The translations under genes and the position numbers were made by a program. A stretch of DNA of 52,910 nucleotides from positions 8,790 to 61,699 of the forward strand of contig NZ_JANLJJ010000035.1 in the NCBI RefSeq assembly GCF_029255545.1, written 5' to 3'. Within the stretch, counting starts at the first letter, position 1. Each line of letters begins with the position of its first letter. This DNA is from Ferrovibrio sp. Its GTDB lineage: Bacteria > Pseudomonadota > Alphaproteobacteria > Ferrovibrionales > Ferrovibrionaceae. Shown here in pieces: positions 9,093 to 19,211 of the stretch. Below the pieces are notes generated by a model. The model did not search any database and was not told where the DNA came from. It worked only from the letters and a program-made list of their open reading frames with translations.

Positions 9093-10448
9093 ATGACGAT
9101 TGAGATTCTGATGCCGGCCCTGTCGCCGACCATGACCGAGGGCAAGCTGGCCAAGTGGTTCGTCCGCGCAGGCGATACGGTGAAGGCCGGCGACATCATG
9201 GCCGAGATCGAAACCGACAAGGCCACGATGGAATTCGAGGCGGTGGACGAGGGCGTGATCGAAAAGATCCTGGTGCCCGAAGGTACCGAGGGCGTCGCGG
9301 TCAACACGCCGATCGCCATGCTGCGCGGCGAGGGTGAGGCCGCGAGCGCCGCGCCAGCTGCACCGAAGACAGAAGTGAAGGCGCCGGCGGCTCCGGCTGC
9401 GGTCGCGGTGGCGACGCCGACTGTGACCAAAGACCTGGCCGATCCCGATATCCCGGCCGGCACGCAGTTCGTCACCATGACGGTGCGCGAGGCGATCCGC
9501 GAGGGCATGTCGGAAGAGATGCGCCGCGACCCGAAGGTGTATCTGATGGGCGAGGAAGTCGCGCAGTATCAGGGCGCCTACAAGGTCAGCCAGGGCATGC
9601 TGGACGAATTCGGCCCCGACCGCGTGATCGATACGCCGATCACCGAGCAGGGTTTTGCCGGCATCGGCATCGGCGCCGCTTTCGGCGGCCTGCGTCCCAT
9701 CGTCGAGTTCATGACCTTCAATTTCTCGATGCAGGCGATCGACCAGATCGTCAACTCGGCGGCCAAGACGCTCTACATGTCTGGTGGCCAGATGGGCTGT
9801 CCCATCGTGTTCCGCGGCCCCAACGGCGCCGCTGCCCGCGTCGCGGCGCAGCACAGCCAGGATTACGCCGCCTGGTATTCGCATATCCCGGGCCTGAAAG
9901 TCGTGGCGCCGTATTCGGCGGCCGACTTCAAGGGCCTGATCAAGGCCGCGATCCGCGACCCGAACCCGGTCGTGTTCCTGGAAAACGAAATCCTCTATGG
10001 CCGCAGCTTCGAGGTGCCGAAGCTGGATGACTATGTCGTGCCCATCGGCAAGGCGCGCATCGCCCGCGCCGGCAAGGATGTCACCCTGGTCGGCTATTCG
10101 ATTGCAGTCGGCCATGCGCTGGCGGCCGCCGAGAAACTGGCGGAAGAGGGTATCCAGGCCGAGGTGATCGACCTGCGCACCATCCGCCCGATGGATCGCG
10201 CCACCATCGTCGAGTCGGTGAAAAAGACCAACCGCATTGTCACCGTGGAAGAGGGCTTCCCGCAATCGGGCATCGGCGCCGAGATCGCCGCCATGCTCAT
10301 GGAAGAGGCCTTCGACTATCTCGATGCGCCGGTGACGCGCGTGACCGGCAAGGATGTGCCGATGCCCTATGCCGCCAACCTGGAAAAGCTGGCCCTGGTC
10401 ACCATTCCCGAAATCGTGGCGGCGGCGAAAGCCGTCTGCTACCGCTGA
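9093..10448 (+). CDS. pdhB: Pyruvate dehydrogenase E1 component, beta subunit with N-terminal lipoyl domain
   Basis: A 451-residue protein. Residues 1-80 form a biotinyl/lipoyl domain with the lipoylated lysine in [11 protein letters not shown]; an Ala/Pro linker spans about 81-125; the E1-beta transketolase-like domain follows ([13 protein letters not shown], the [15 protein letters not shown] motif, and a C-terminal domain with DLRTIRPMD). The lipoyl-bearing E1-beta is typical of alphaproteobacteria. Its lipoyl domain is nearly identical, also at DNA level, to that of PdhC 1.37 kb downstream. The start codon follows pdhA by 22 bp and a GGGAGG. Confidence 0.97.
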   Translation: MTIEILMPALSPTMTEGKLAKWFVRAGDTVKAGDIMAEIETDKATMEFEAVDEGVIEKILVPEGTEGVAVNTPIAMLRGEGEAASAAPAAPKTEVKAPAAPAAVAVATPTVTKDLADPDIPAGTQFVTMTVREAIREGMSEEMRRDPKVYLMGEEVAQYQGAYKVSQGMLDEFGPDRVIDTPITEQGFAGIGIGAAFGGLRPIVEFMTFNFSMQAIDQIVNSAAKTLYMSGGQMGCPIVFRGPNGAAARVAAQHSQDYAAWYSHIPGLKVVAPYSAADFKGLIKAAIRDPNPVVFLENEILYGRSFEVPKLDDYVVPIGKARIARAGKDVTLVGYSIAVGHALAAAEKLAEEGIQAEVIDLRTIRPMDRATIVESVKKTNRIVTVEEGFPQSGIGAEIAAMLMEEAFDYLDAPVTRVTGKDVPMPYAANLEKLALVTIPEIVAAAKAVCYR

Positions 10449-10462
10449 GGGGAGGTCGCGTC

Positions 10463-11755
10463 ATGCCGATAGACATCCTGATGCCGGCCCTGTCGCCGAC
10501 CATGACCGAGGGCAAACTCGGCAAATGGCTGGTGAAGGAGGGCGACACGGTCAAGGCCGGCGACATCATGGCCGAGATCGAGACCGACAAGGCCACCATG
10601 GAATTCGAGGCCGTGGATGAAGGCCGGATCGGCAAAATCCTGGTGCCCGAGGGCACCGAGGGTATCGCCGTCAACACGCCGATTGCCGTGCTGCTGGAAG
10701 AGGGCGAATCCGCCGGCGATGTGAAGGCTGCTCCGGTGGCCCAGCCTGTGCCCAAGCCGGCTGCCGCCGCGCCGGTCGTGCCGCTGGCGCCGGCCGCTGC
10801 CACGGCTGCGCCGGCTCCTGCCGCTGCCGCACCGAAGCCGGCCACGGCGCCGGTGAAAACCGGGGATCGCGTTTTCGCCTCGCCGCTGGCCCGCCGTATC
10901 GCCGCGCAGAACAATATCGACCTGAAAGCCGTGACGGGCAGTGGCCCGCATGGCCGCATCGTGAAGGCCGATGTCGAGAAGGCGCCAAAAGGTGCGGCGG
11001 CTCCGGCTGCGAAGGCCGCGGCCGCGCCGGTTGCCGCCGGCCCGGGCGCGCGCCAGCTCGCCGACCTGCTCAAGATGCCGTATCGCGTCGAGCCGCTGTC
11101 GGGCATGCGCAAGACCATCGCGCGTCGCCTGACCGAATCCAAGCAGACGGTGCCGCATTTCTACCTCACCATCGACACCGAGATCGACGAGCTGCTCTCC
11201 CTGCGCAAGCGGCTGAACGACAAGTCGGAAGCCAAGATCAGCGTCAATGACTTCATCATCCGCGCCGTGGCGCTGGCGCTGAAGAAGGTGCCGACTGCCA
11301 ATGCCAGCTATGACGACAGCGGCATGCTGTATTACGAGCATGCCGATATCTCGGTGGCGGTGGCCACCCCGAATGGCCTGATCACGCCGATCATCAAGCA
11401 GGCCGAGGGCAAGGGCCTGACGCAGATCGCGGCCGAGATGAAGGATCTGGCGGCGCGCGCCCGCGATGGCAAGCTGAAGCCGGACGAATACCAGGGCGGC
11501 ACCTTCTCGATTTCCAATCTCGGCATGTTCGGCATCAAGCAGTTCGAGGCGGTGATCAATCCGCCGCAGGGCTGCATCCTCGCCATCGGCGCCGGCGAAC
11601 AGCGTCCGGTGGTTCGAGGAGGCCAGGTCGTGCCGGCCACCATCATGACCTGCACGCTCTCGGTCGATCACCGTGCCGTCGATGGCGCGGTCGGCGCCGA
11701 GTTCCTGCAGGCCTTCAAGGGCTTCATCGACGACCCGCTGACCATGCTGCTGTGA
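10463..11755 (+). CDS. pdhC: Dihydrolipoamide acetyltransferase (E2) of pyruvate dehydrogenase
   Basis: A 430-residue core protein of the complex. It has one lipoyl domain (1-80, lysine in [11 protein letters not shown]), a long Ala/Pro-rich flexible linker, a peripheral-subunit-binding domain (about 133-168, ASPLARRIA through GRIVKADVE), a second Ala-rich linker, and the catalytic acyltransferase domain with [22 protein letters not shown] and the active-site DHRAVDGA. It transfers acetyl groups from lipoyl to coenzyme A. GGGGAGG precedes the start, 14 bp after pdhB. Length is normal for a single-lipoyl alphaproteobacterial E2. Confidence 0.97.
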   Translation: MPIDILMPALSPTMTEGKLGKWLVKEGDTVKAGDIMAEIETDKATMEFEAVDEGRIGKILVPEGTEGIAVNTPIAVLLEEGESAGDVKAAPVAQPVPKPAAAAPVVPLAPAAATAAPAPAAAAPKPATAPVKTGDRVFASPLARRIAAQNNIDLKAVTGSGPHGRIVKADVEKAPKGAAAPAAKAAAAPVAAGPGARQLADLLKMPYRVEPLSGMRKTIARRLTESKQTVPHFYLTIDTEIDELLSLRKRLNDKSEAKISVNDFIIRAVALALKKVPTANASYDDSGMLYYEHADISVAVATPNGLITPIIKQAEGKGLTQIAAEMKDLAARARDGKLKPDEYQGGTFSISNLGMFGIKQFEAVINPPQGCILAIGAGEQRPVVRGGQVVPATIMTCTLSVDHRAVDGAVGAEFLQAFKGFIDDPLTMLL

Positions 11756-11765
11756 GGCCGTGACG

Positions 11766-12470
11766 ATGGTTGAGAAGGTTGCCATCGTTACCGGCGCCGG
11801 CAAGGGCATGGGCGCGGCGGTGCTGAAGAAGCTGGCTGCCGATGGTTATCGCGTGGCGGCCATGTCGCCCTCGGGCGCGGCCAGGACCTTGGCGGAATCG
11901 CTCGGCGGCGTTGGCCTCGCCGGCTCGAATGCCAAGGCCGCTGACGTCAAGGCGCTGGTCGACCTCACGCTCGACACATACGGCCGCATCGATGCGGTGG
12001 TGAACAACACCGGCCATCCGCCCAAAGGTAATCTGCTGGAGCTGGACGATGCCGCCTGGCTCACCGGCTTCGAACTGGTGCATCTGGCGGTGATCCGCAT
12101 GGTGCGGCTGGTGACGCCTGTCATGCTGAAGCAGAAGACGGGTGGCGCGTTCGTGAACCTGCTCACCTATGCCACCTTCGAGCCGGAAGCCGATTTCCCG
12201 ATCTCCGGGCCGGTGCGCGCCGCCGTGGCCAGTTTCTCGAAAGTCTATGCCGACCAGTATGCCGCGCAGGGCATCCGCATGAACAACGTGCTGCCCGGCT
12301 TCATCGACAGCCTGCCAGCCAAGGAACAGCGCGTCGCGCGCATCCCGATGAAGCGGTATGGCCATGTGCGCGAGATCGCCGATGCGGTGGCTTTCCTGCT
12401 GTCGGAACAGGCCAGCTACATCACCGGCCAGAATCTGCGCGTCGATGGCGGCATCACGCGCTCGGTTTGA
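11766..12470 (+). CDS. Atypical short-chain dehydrogenase/reductase inside the pdh operon (no YxxxK)
   Basis: A 234-residue Rossmann-fold protein with a normal nucleotide-binding TGAGKGMG at residues 9-16, an NNTG segment at 80-83 and a normal C-terminal ITGQNLRVDGG. At the catalytic position, where most family members have Tyr-x-x-x-Lys, the sequence is Ser147-Gly-Pro-Val-Arg151 (PISGPVRAAV), and the usual catalytic Ser region reads NLLTYATF. Noncanonical SDRs with this kind of substitution are known as a subgroup without an agreed mechanism. It may bind a cofactor without standard reductase activity. ATG 11766 was chosen over GTG 11760 because the GAGG lies 8 bp upstream of it. The gene lies between pdhC and lpdA in one transcript. 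Confidence 0.85.
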   Translation: MVEKVAIVTGAGKGMGAAVLKKLAADGYRVAAMSPSGAARTLAESLGGVGLAGSNAKAADVKALVDLTLDTYGRIDAVVNNTGHPPKGNLLELDDAAWLTGFELVHLAVIRMVRLVTPVMLKQKTGGAFVNLLTYATFEPEADFPISGPVRAAVASFSKVYADQYAAQGIRMNNVLPGFIDSLPAKEQRVARIPMKRYGHVREIADAVAFLLSEQASYITGQNLRVDGGITRSV

Positions 12471-12481
12471 GGAGAGCCACC

Positions 12482-13903
12482 ATGTCTGACACCAGTTTTG
12501 ACCTGATCGTGGTCGGCAGCGGCCCGGGCGGCTACACCACGGCGATCCGCGCCAGCCAGCTCGGCATGAAGACGGCGATCATCGAGCGTGAGCATCTGGG
12601 CGGCATCTGCCTGAACTGGGGCTGCATCCCGACCAAGGCTTTGCTGCGCTCGGCCGAGATCTATTCCAACATCAAGCATGCCGAGGCTTTTGGCTTCACG
12701 GTCGAGGGCAAGGTGACGATCAACGCCGCCAAGGTGGTGGAGCGGTCGCGCAAGGTGGCGGCGCAGCTCTCGAACGGCGTCAAGTTCCTGATGAAGAAAC
12801 ACAAGGTCACGGTGTTCGACGGCCATGGTACGCTCAATGGTCGGTCTTCTGATGGTTTGGGCAAGGTGAAGGTGACCAAGGACGGCAAGCCGGTGGCCGA
12901 CCTGACCGCCAAACACATCATTCTGGCCACCGGCGCCCGCGCCCGCGCGCTGCCCGGCCTGGAGCCGGACGGCAAGCTGGTCTGGACCTACAAGGAAGCC
13001 ATGGTGCCGCAATCGCTGCCAAAAAGCCTTCTCGTGATCGGCTCGGGCGCCATCGGCATCGAATTCGCCAGCTTCTACCGCACGCTCGGCGCCGAAGTGA
13101 CCGTGGTCGAGGTGATGGACCGCGTGCTGCCGGTGGAGGACGAGGAAATCTCCGGCCTCGCCAAGAAAGCCTTCGAGAAGCAGGGCATGAAGATTTTCAC
13201 CGGCACGACGGTCACGGCCCTCAAGAAGGGTGCAGACAGCGTGACGGCGACGCTGAAGGACAAGGCCGGCAAGGAAAGCCAGGTCACCGTCGAGCGCGTG
13301 ATCCTCGCTGTCGGCATTGTCGGCAATGTCGAGAATATTGGCCTGGAGACCACCAAGGTGAAGGTCGAGAAGACCCATGTGGTCATTGATGAATACAGCC
13401 GCACGGCGGAGCCCGGCATCTATGCCATCGGCGACCTGACCGGTCCACCCTGGCTGGCGCACAAGGCCGGCCATGAAGGCGTGATCTGCGTCGAGAAGAT
13501 CGCCGGCGTGAAGGACGTACATCCGCTGAATGTCAGCAACATCCCGGGCTGCACCTATTGCACGCCGCAGATCGCCAGCGTCGGCTTGACCGAGGCGGCG
13601 GCCAAGGCCAAGGGGCATGAGGTGCGCGTCGGCCGTTATCCCTTCCTCGCCAACGGCAAGGCGATTGCGCTGGGCGAGCCGGAAGGCCTGGTCAAGACGG
13701 TGTTCGACGCCAAGACCGGCGAATTGCTGGGTGCCCATATGATCGGCGCCGAAGTGACCGAGATGATCCAGGGCTTCGGCATCGCCAAAACCCTGGAGAC
13801 CACCGAGGCCGAGCTGATGCATGCCATCTTCCCGCATCCGACCTTAAGCGAGATGATGCATGAATCGGTGCTGGACGCTTACGGCAAGGCGCTGAATTAC
13901 TAG
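12482..13903 (+). CDS. lpdA: Dihydrolipoyl dehydrogenase (E3)
   Basis: A 473-residue FAD flavoprotein that reoxidises dihydrolipoyl groups with NAD+. It shows an N-terminal FAD-binding [13 protein letters not shown], the redox-active pair in [16 protein letters not shown] (Cys-x4-Cys), an NAD-binding [15 protein letters not shown], an FAD-binding [15 protein letters not shown], and the C-terminal His-Glu pair in [12 protein letters not shown]. The residue before the first redox Cys is Ile where Thr or Val is usual, a conservative variation. ATG 12482 follows GAGGAGAG; an earlier in-frame ATG lies before that ribosome-binding site and overlaps the SDR gene end. It serves PDH and probably other 2-oxoacid complexes. 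Confidence 0.97.
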   Translation: MSDTSFDLIVVGSGPGGYTTAIRASQLGMKTAIIEREHLGGICLNWGCIPTKALLRSAEIYSNIKHAEAFGFTVEGKVTINAAKVVERSRKVAAQLSNGVKFLMKKHKVTVFDGHGTLNGRSSDGLGKVKVTKDGKPVADLTAKHIILATGARARALPGLEPDGKLVWTYKEAMVPQSLPKSLLVIGSGAIGIEFASFYRTLGAEVTVVEVMDRVLPVEDEEISGLAKKAFEKQGMKIFTGTTVTALKKGADSVTATLKDKAGKESQVTVERVILAVGIVGNVENIGLETTKVKVEKTHVVIDEYSRTAEPGIYAIGDLTGPPWLAHKAGHEGVICVEKIAGVKDVHPLNVSNIPGCTYCTPQIASVGLTEAAAKAKGHEVRVGRYPFLANGKAIALGEPEGLVKTVFDAKTGELLGAHMIGAEVTEMIQGFGIAKTLETTEAELMHAIFPHPTLSEMMHESVLDAYGKALNY

Positions 13904-13940
13904 TATTTTGCCGCCAGGTGCGGGGGCGGGGCCTTTTCTG

Positions 13941-13946
13941 TATACT
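13941..13946 (+). promoter_or_regulatory. Possible -10 box before lipA
   Basis: TATACT matches five of six bases of the sigma-70 -10 consensus and lies 49 bp before the lipA GTG, in an otherwise GC-rich gap. No convincing -35 hexamer is seen 16-18 bp upstream, so the call is weak. Confidence 0.3.
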
Positions 13947-13994
13947 GGGCCCGCGCTACCTCAATCCCAGAGGTTGGCAGAAGGTTTTGCAATC

Positions 13995-14954
13995 GTGACC
14001 GTCAATATCCATCCCGTTCCCGTCCGCCATCCCGAGAAGGCGCATAAGCCGGATACGCCCGTGCTGCGCAAGCCGGACTGGATTCGCGTCAAGGCGCCGA
14101 CTTCGGAAGAGGCGGCCGAGACGCGCCGGCTGATGCGCGACCTGAAGCTGCACACTGTCTGCGAGGAAGCCGCCTGCCCGAACCTGGGCGAGTGCTGGAA
14201 GCAGAAACACGCCACCTTCATGATCCTCGGCGCGATCTGCACCCGCGCCTGCTCCTTCTGCAACGTCGCCACCGGCAAGCCGCTGGCGGTGGATGCCGAC
14301 GAGCCGCAGCATGTGGCCGAGGCGGTGGGCCAGCTTGGCCTGCATCATGTGGTGATCACCTCGGTCGACCGCGACGACCTGCCCGATGGCGGCGCTGCGC
14401 AGTTCGTGCGCACCATCGAGGAAATCCGTAAGGCCTCGCCCGGCACCACCATCGAGATCCTGACGCCCGATTTCATCCGCAAGCCCGGCGCCATCGAGGC
14501 CGTCGTGGCGGCCAGGCCAGACGTGTTCAACCACAATCTGGAGACCGTGCCGCGGCTTTATCCCACCATCCGGCCCGGCGCGCGCTATTTCGGTTCGCTG
14601 CAATTGCTGGCCAAGGTGAAGGAGCTCGATCCTTCGATGTTCACCAAATCCGGCCTGATGGTCGGTCTGGGCGAGGAGAAGATCGAGATCATGCAGGTGA
14701 TGGACGACCTGCGCGCCGCCGACGTGGATTTCCTCACCATCGGGCAATACCTGCAGCCGACCCGCAAGCATGCCGAGGTCAAGAGCTTCGTCACGCCCGA
14801 CGAGTTCGAGACCTACAAGACGCTGGCTGGCGCCAAGGGTTTCCTGATGGTGTCGGCGTCGCCGCTGACCCGGTCGTCGCACCATGCCGGCGCGGATTTC
14901 GCCCGGCTGAAGGCGAACCGCGCGGCGAAGCTGGCGGCGCGGGCCGGGGCCTGA
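13995..14954 (+). CDS. lipA: Lipoyl synthase
   Basis: A 319-residue radical-SAM enzyme that inserts two sulfurs into octanoyl groups on E2 and other carrier proteins. It has the auxiliary cluster motif [13 protein letters not shown] (Cys-x4-Cys-x5-Cys), the radical-SAM motif CTRACSFC, and the C-terminal RSSHHAG with the serine ligand. The likely start is the GTG at 13995, preceded at about 10 bp by AGAAGG; longer in-frame extension lacks conservation. It lies directly after lpdA, so lipoyl synthesis and lipoyl-using enzymes are clustered. A possible -10 box (TATACT, 13941-13946) lies in the 91-bp gap, so it may also have its own promoter. Confidence 0.96.
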   Translation: MTVNIHPVPVRHPEKAHKPDTPVLRKPDWIRVKAPTSEEAAETRRLMRDLKLHTVCEEAACPNLGECWKQKHATFMILGAICTRACSFCNVATGKPLAVDADEPQHVAEAVGQLGLHHVVITSVDRDDLPDGGAAQFVRTIEEIRKASPGTTIEILTPDFIRKPGAIEAVVAARPDVFNHNLETVPRLYPTIRPGARYFGSLQLLAKVKELDPSMFTKSGLMVGLGEEKIEIMQVMDDLRAADVDFLTIGQYLQPTRKHAEVKSFVTPDEFETYKTLAGAKGFLMVSASPLTRSSHHAGADFARLKANRAAKLAARAGA

Positions 14955-14961
14955 CCGGGCC

Positions 14962-15438
14962 GTGCCGACCCACGCCGAAAAACGCATCCTGCCTTACACG
15001 CCGGACCAGCTTTATGCGCTGGTGGCCGGCGTGGAGCATTATCCGAAATTCCTGCCCTGGTGCATCGGCGCACGCATCCGCGAACGCAGCGAACGGCTGA
15101 TGGTGGCCGACCTGATCATCGGCTTCAAGATGTTCCGCGAGCGTTTCACGTCCCGCGTGACGCTGAATCCGGAAGCCATGCGGATCGACGTCGAATATAC
15201 CGACGGCCCATTCAAGTATCTCAAGAATCACTGGATATTCCTGCCGCACGGCCAGGGCTGCGAGATCGACTTCTATGTCGATTTCGAATTCCGCTCGAAA
15301 CTGCTGCAGAAGACCATCGAGCTGCTGTTTAACGAAGCTGTCAAACGCATGGTCGGCGCCTTCGAGACCCGGGCGCGCCAGCTTTACGGCGAGAATGGAT
15401 TATCCCTGGCGCCAGGTGCTACGATAACGGCACTCTGA
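14962..15438 (+). CDS. Coq10/RatA-type START-domain protein
   Basis: A 158-residue protein of the polyketide-cyclase/START superfamily, in the group that includes mitochondrial Coq10 and bacterial RatA-like proteins. Visible conserved parts are the N-terminal PYTPDQLYALVAGVEHYPKF, LPWC, the middle FTSRVTL and GPFKYLKNHW, and the final FEFRSKLLQ. Coq10 binds ubiquinone and supports respiration; the toxin label attached to RatA is doubtful for alphaproteobacterial members, which commonly sit beside lipA as here. The probable start is GTG 14962, 7 bp after lipA. Function as a quinone-binding chaperone is inferred from the family. Confidence 0.87.
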   Translation: MPTHAEKRILPYTPDQLYALVAGVEHYPKFLPWCIGARIRERSERLMVADLIIGFKMFRERFTSRVTLNPEAMRIDVEYTDGPFKYLKNHWIFLPHGQGCEIDFYVDFEFRSKLLQKTIELLFNEAVKRMVGAFETRARQLYGENGLSLAPGATITAL

Positions 15439-15443
15439 AACGT

Positions 15444-15462
15444 CCCGGACGTTCCATCCGGG
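15444..15462 (+). other. Small hairpin between the START-protein gene and the decarboxylase gene
   Basis: CCCGGA and TCCGGG arms with a 7-nt loop lie 6 bp after the upstream stop codon and 18 bp before the next start. There is no T-run, so intrinsic termination is unlikely to be efficient. Confidence 0.35.
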
Positions 15463-15480
15463 TCCACAACGGAGAGCCCG

Positions 15481-16920
15481 ATGGTTGCCCTGCCTGCCTT
15501 GCCCAATCTTTCGATGTCCGGTTCATTGCTGGAACGCGGCCTGCGCGGTCTGGTCGGGGCCTGGCGTGGCATTGCCGGCGGCGACGAAACAGCCCAGCTT
15601 GGCCGGGACGGCATTCTGGAAGCCAAGGATATCGAGCGGCTGCGCAGCCTGTTCAACGATTGTCTGGAAGCGCGTGGCGGCGAGGTTTCGGCCCGCGCCC
15701 GTGCTGCTGCCCTCGGCCGGCTTTATCTCAGCCTGAACGACGCCGGCAAGCGCAGCTTCCTGCAGGTGCTGGCCGGCGGTTTTGGCGGCGACCCCGCCGT
15801 GCTGAACAAGACCATCGAAGATGTGCAGAAAGCGGCCGACCCCGTGGCGCGGCACAAGGCCGAGCGTCGGCTGCGCCTGGCGCTGACGCCGCCGCGGCAG
15901 CGGCTGCTGACCCAGTTCACGGCCCTGCCGCAGGGCGTGAAATTCCTGGTCGACCTGCGCGCCGATGCTTTGCGCTTCCATAAGGAAGCGCCGGAACTCG
16001 CCATCGTCGAGGCCGACCTGGAAGACCTGTTCGTCGCCTGGTTCGATGTCGGTTTTCTTGAGCTGCAGCGCATCTCGTGGAACAGCCCGGCGGCTTTACT
16101 GGAAAAGCTGATCGCCTATGAGGCGGTGCATGCCATCGAAAGCTGGGATGATCTGCGCAACCGGCTGGATGCCGACCGGCGCTGCTATGCCTTCTTCCAT
16201 CCACGCATGCCGCTGGAGCCGCTGATCTTCGTCGAGGTGGCGCTGGTCAAGGGCATTGCCGGCAATGTGCAGGCATTGCTTGACCAGTCGCAGCCGGTGC
16301 TCGATCCGCGCGAGGCGGATACGGCGATTTTCTATTCGATTTCCAACACCCAGACCGGCCTGCGCGGCATTTCCTTCGGCAATTTCCTGATCAAGCGCGT
16401 CGTCGACGACCTCAGTCGCGAATTGCCGCATCTGAAGCAGTTCTCCACCCTGTCGCCGATTCCGGGTTTCCGCGCCTGGCTGGAAGAAACCATTGCTGCC
16501 GGCACGCCGGATATGGTGGAGGCAAAAGCGCGCGACAGCCTGCGCGAGATTCTGGGGCAGCGTTTCTCCAAGGGCATGCTGCCCGGGTTGCTGCAGGACC
16601 GATCCTGGGCCGACAATCCGGCGCTGGCCGATGCGCTGCGGCCCGTGCTGCTGCGGCTCTGCGCCCGCTATCTGCTGAGCGCGCAGAACAAGGCCGGCAA
16701 ACCGCGCGACCCGGTGGCGCGTTTCCATTTGAGCAATGGCGCAACGGTGCATCGGCTGAACTGGCTGGGCGACCGCTCGAAAAACGGCATGAAGCAGTCG
16801 GCCGGCATGATGGTGAACTACCTCTACCGGCTGGACGATATCGACCAGAACCATGAGCGTTTCGTGCGCGACGGCACCATCGCAGCATCCGGCGAAGTCA
16901 GGCGGCTGGCCGATCTTTAA
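15481..16920 (+). CDS. Malonyl-CoA decarboxylase
   Basis: A 479-residue protein of the eukaryotic-type malonyl-CoA decarboxylase family, which converts malonyl-CoA to acetyl-CoA and CO2. An N-terminal helical domain (about 90-180) is followed by a GNAT-like catalytic domain with the conserved [38 protein letters not shown], and the C-terminal [14 protein letters not shown] with the catalytic His, then [14 protein letters not shown]. Length is normal. ATG 15481 follows GGAGAG. No malonate-activation or transport genes are adjacent; the link to its neighbours may be acetyl-CoA supply. Its stop codon overlaps the convergent pncC stop by three bases. Confidence 0.93.
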   Translation: MVALPALPNLSMSGSLLERGLRGLVGAWRGIAGGDETAQLGRDGILEAKDIERLRSLFNDCLEARGGEVSARARAAALGRLYLSLNDAGKRSFLQVLAGGFGGDPAVLNKTIEDVQKAADPVARHKAERRLRLALTPPRQRLLTQFTALPQGVKFLVDLRADALRFHKEAPELAIVEADLEDLFVAWFDVGFLELQRISWNSPAALLEKLIAYEAVHAIESWDDLRNRLDADRRCYAFFHPRMPLEPLIFVEVALVKGIAGNVQALLDQSQPVLDPREADTAIFYSISNTQTGLRGISFGNFLIKRVVDDLSRELPHLKQFSTLSPIPGFRAWLEETIAAGTPDMVEAKARDSLREILGQRFSKGMLPGLLQDRSWADNPALADALRPVLLRLCARYLLSAQNKAGKPRDPVARFHLSNGATVHRLNWLGDRSKNGMKQSAGMMVNYLYRLDDIDQNHERFVRDGTIAASGEVRRLADL

Positions 16921-17426
16921 TCGGCGGCAGCCACCATCTGCTTCAGCATCTCGCCGGCCAGGGTGAGGGCATCCTCCACGGTGGCGGCGCGCACGGCCGC
17001 GCGGCCGATATCACCGTAGGTCATGCGCTGGTGCATGGTTTCCTGCCCCGTGCCGGCGACGGCGATATGCACCAGGCCAACCGGTTTCTCGACACTGCCG
17101 CCGCCGGGGCCGGCTATGCCGGTGCAGGCAATGGCGATGTCGGCCTCGCTTTTGCGCAGGGCACCTTCCGCCATGGCGCGCGCCACGGCTTCCGACACCG
17201 CGCCATGGCCGGCAATGATCTCGGCCGGCACGCCCAGCGCGGCCGATTTCGCCGCGTTGGAATAAGTGACGAAGCCGCGCTCGAATACGGCGGACGAGCC
17301 GGCGATTTCGGTCAGCGTCGCGGCGATCAGGCCGCCGGTGCAGGATTCCGCCGTGGCCAGCATGGCACCGTGCCTGCGGCAATCGGCCAGCAGGGCTTCG
17401 GCAAGGCGCAGCAGGGTGTCGTCCAT
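16917..17426 (-). CDS. pncC: Nicotinamide-nucleotide amidohydrolase (CinA C-terminal family)
   Basis: A 169-residue single-domain CinA/PncC protein. It deamidates nicotinamide mononucleotide to nicotinate mononucleotide in the pyridine-nucleotide cycle. The signature TAESCTGG (catalytic Ser), [24 protein letters not shown] and [11 protein letters not shown] are all visible. The molybdopterin-like N-terminal domain of full CinA is absent, as in the short PncC form. ATG 17426 lies 5 bp after the pgpA stop codon. It is the last gene of the minus-strand run ispDF-pgpA-pncC, an order common in alphaproteobacteria. Confidence 0.93.
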   Translation of the reverse strand: MDDTLLRLAEALLADCRRHGAMLATAESCTGGLIAATLTEIAGSSAVFERGFVTYSNAAKSAALGVPAEIIAGHGAVSEAVARAMAEGALRKSEADIAIACTGIAGPGGGSVEKPVGLVHIAVAGTGQETMHQRMTYGDIGRAAVRAATVEDALTLAGEMLKQMVAAAD

Positions 17427-17431
17427 CGTTG

Positions 17432-17887
17432 TCACCACCAGAAATGCACGAGCGTCAGCATCACCGCCATGCCATAGAGGCCGGCGAACAAGTCGTCGAT
17501 CAAAACGCCGGGCGCGCCGTGCAGGTTGCGGTCGGCCCATGAGGCCGGCCAGATTTTTGTGATGTCGAAAAAGCGGAAGGCGATGAAGCCGATCAGATAG
17601 AGCAGCGGATCGGCCGGCACAAAAACCAGCGTCAGCCATTGGCCCGCCACCTCGTCGATCACGATTTCGCCGGGATCCTCACCGGGCCAGTGCGACAGAA
17701 ATTCCCGGATGGCCCACAGCGACAGCAGAGCCAGCAGCATGACTGCCGCCGCCAGCAGCCAGGGGCCGCCATATACCTGCATCAGCCATGCGAAGGGCAG
17801 GGCACCGGCCGAACCCCAGGTGCCGGGCGTTTTCGGCAGCTTGCCGAGGCCGAACCAGGTGCAGAGCAGAAAGGCGATATTGCGCAT
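17432..17887 (-). CDS. pgpA: Phosphatidylglycerophosphatase A
   Basis: A 151-residue membrane phosphatase that removes the phosphate from phosphatidylglycerophosphate to give phosphatidylglycerol. Family motifs [11 protein letters not shown] near the start, [14 protein letters not shown] in the middle, [13 protein letters not shown] and the final [12 protein letters not shown] are present, with about four hydrophobic helices. The ATG overlaps the ispDF stop codon (ATGA), indicating translational coupling. Confidence 0.93.
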   Translation of the reverse strand: MRNIAFLLCTWFGLGKLPKTPGTWGSAGALPFAWLMQVYGGPWLLAAAVMLLALLSLWAIREFLSHWPGEDPGEIVIDEVAGQWLTLVFVPADPLLYLIGFIAFRFFDITKIWPASWADRNLHGAPGVLIDDLFAGLYGMAVMLTLVHFWW

Positions 17888-19056
17888 CACGCCGGCAACC
17901 GGATGGTGGCGACGGCCTGCGCGGCGATGCCTTCGCGACGGCCGGTGAAGCCAAGCTTCTCCGTTGTTGTCGCTTTCATGCTCACGCGATCGATGGCGAT
18001 GCCGAGGATTTCCGCGATGCGGGCGCGGATCGCTTCGCGATGCGGGCCGATTTTCGGCGCCTCGCAGATCACGGTGACGTCGCAATGGCCGATGATGCCG
18101 TTACGCTGGATCACCATATCGGCGGCATGACGCAGGAAAGCGGCGGAGTCGGCATTCTTCCAGCGCGGATCGCTGGGTGGGAAATGCTGGCCGATATCGC
18201 CATCGCCCAGCGCGCCGAGGATGGCGTCGGTCAGGGCATGCAGGGCCACATCGGCATCGGAATGGCCGGCCAGCCCGCGGTCATGGGCGATCTCGATGCC
18301 GCCGATCATCAGCCGGCGGCCCGGTTCGTCACTGAAGGCATGCACGTCAAAACCCTGGCCGGTGCGGATATCGGCCAGCTGCAGCAGCAACTGGCGTTCG
18401 GCACGGGCAAAATCCTCGGGCTCGGTCACCTTGAAATTCTCCTCGCTGCCGGGCACCAGCCGCACGCCAAGACCGGCATGCTCGGCCACGGCGGCGTCGT
18501 CGGTCAGGGCAAGGCCGGCGCATTGGCGGTGAGCGGTCAGGATATCGCTGAAATGGAATGCCTGCGGCGTCTGGGCGCGCCACAGCCCCTGACGCTCCAC
18601 GCCGCCATGCGCCATGCCGCTGTCCTCCCGTTTCAGGGTATCGACAACCGGAATGGCCAGAACGGCGCCTGGCGCTTGTTTGAGCATTTCGAGCAGGACA
18701 TCGACTCGATCCTGACGCAGAAACGGGCGGGCTGCGTCATGGATCAGCACCATGTCGGGTGGATCATGGGCAAGTGTTTCAAGCCCCAGACGCACGCTGT
18801 CCTGCCGGGCGGCTCCGCCGAGGCAGGGTGGAGCCAGCTTCGGCTGGTTTTCCAGCCCTGTTGTCGCAGCGCGGTATTCATCCATATCGTCGGGGTGGAT
18901 CACTACCACGACCCGTGCTATTGCCGCGTGACGCAGACATGCCTCGATGCTGTGACGGAGCAGGGGCTTTCCACCAAGCAATTGATATTGCTTCGGTTTA
19001 CCTCCTCCCGCGCGGCTTCCGCGGCCGGCGGCGACAATCAGGGCGCATGTGGTCAT
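17887..19056 (-). CDS. ispDF: Bifunctional IspD/IspF (MEP pathway cytidylyltransferase and cyclodiphosphate synthase)
   Basis: A 389-residue fusion of two non-consecutive enzymes of the methylerythritol-phosphate route to isoprenoids. Residues 1-230 are IspD: the Gly-rich CTP-binding [16 protein letters not shown], the IHDAARPF segment and a Thr-Pro-Gln-Ala-Phe motif. Residues about 232-389 are Isp[26 protein letters not shown] with metal ligands, and the [10 protein letters not shown] loop. Fused IspDF is common in alphaproteobacteria and epsilonproteobacteria. It is transcribed away from dusB. Confidence 0.96.
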   Translation of the reverse strand: MTTCALIVAAGRGSRAGGGKPKQYQLLGGKPLLRHSIEACLRHAAIARVVVVIHPDDMDEYRAATTGLENQPKLAPPCLGGAARQDSVRLGLETLAHDPPDMVLIHDAARPFLRQDRVDVLLEMLKQAPGAVLAIPVVDTLKREDSGMAHGGVERQGLWRAQTPQAFHFSDILTAHRQCAGLALTDDAAVAEHAGLGVRLVPGSEENFKVTEPEDFARAERQLLLQLADIRTGQGFDVHAFSDEPGRRLMIGGIEIAHDRGLAGHSDADVALHALTDAILGALGDGDIGQHFPPSDPRWKNADSAAFLRHAADMVIQRNGIIGHCDVTVICEAPKIGPHREAIRARIAEILGIAIDRVSMKATTTEKLGFTGRREGIAAQAVATIRLPA

Positions 19057-19146
19057 GGCCGCACCCTACCCGACAGGCCGGTCTCGGCAAAGGCTCGCCA
19101 GTCGCCCGACCGGCCGGCCGCGATTTGATCCGGTCGCGGAATGATG

Positions 19147-19175
19147 TTGCGGCGCAGTACGAAACCGCCTAGAGT
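19147..19175 (+). promoter_or_regulatory. Possible sigma-70 promoter for the dusB-ntr genes
   Basis: TTGCGG (19147-19152), a 17-bp spacer and TAGAGT (19170-19175) lie in the divergent ispDF/dusB region, 37 bp before the dusB ATG. Both hexamers are imperfect. Confidence 0.35.
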
Positions 19176-19211
19176 GAACAACAACTGGGCATCCAGGGCT
19201 TTGTGCAAAAA

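Noticed and set aside
14962-15438. The START-domain protein as a RatA toxin with a partner antitoxin
   Set aside because: No RatB-type antitoxin gene is adjacent; the lipA neighbourhood and alphaproteobacterial context fit a Coq10-like quinone-binding role better.
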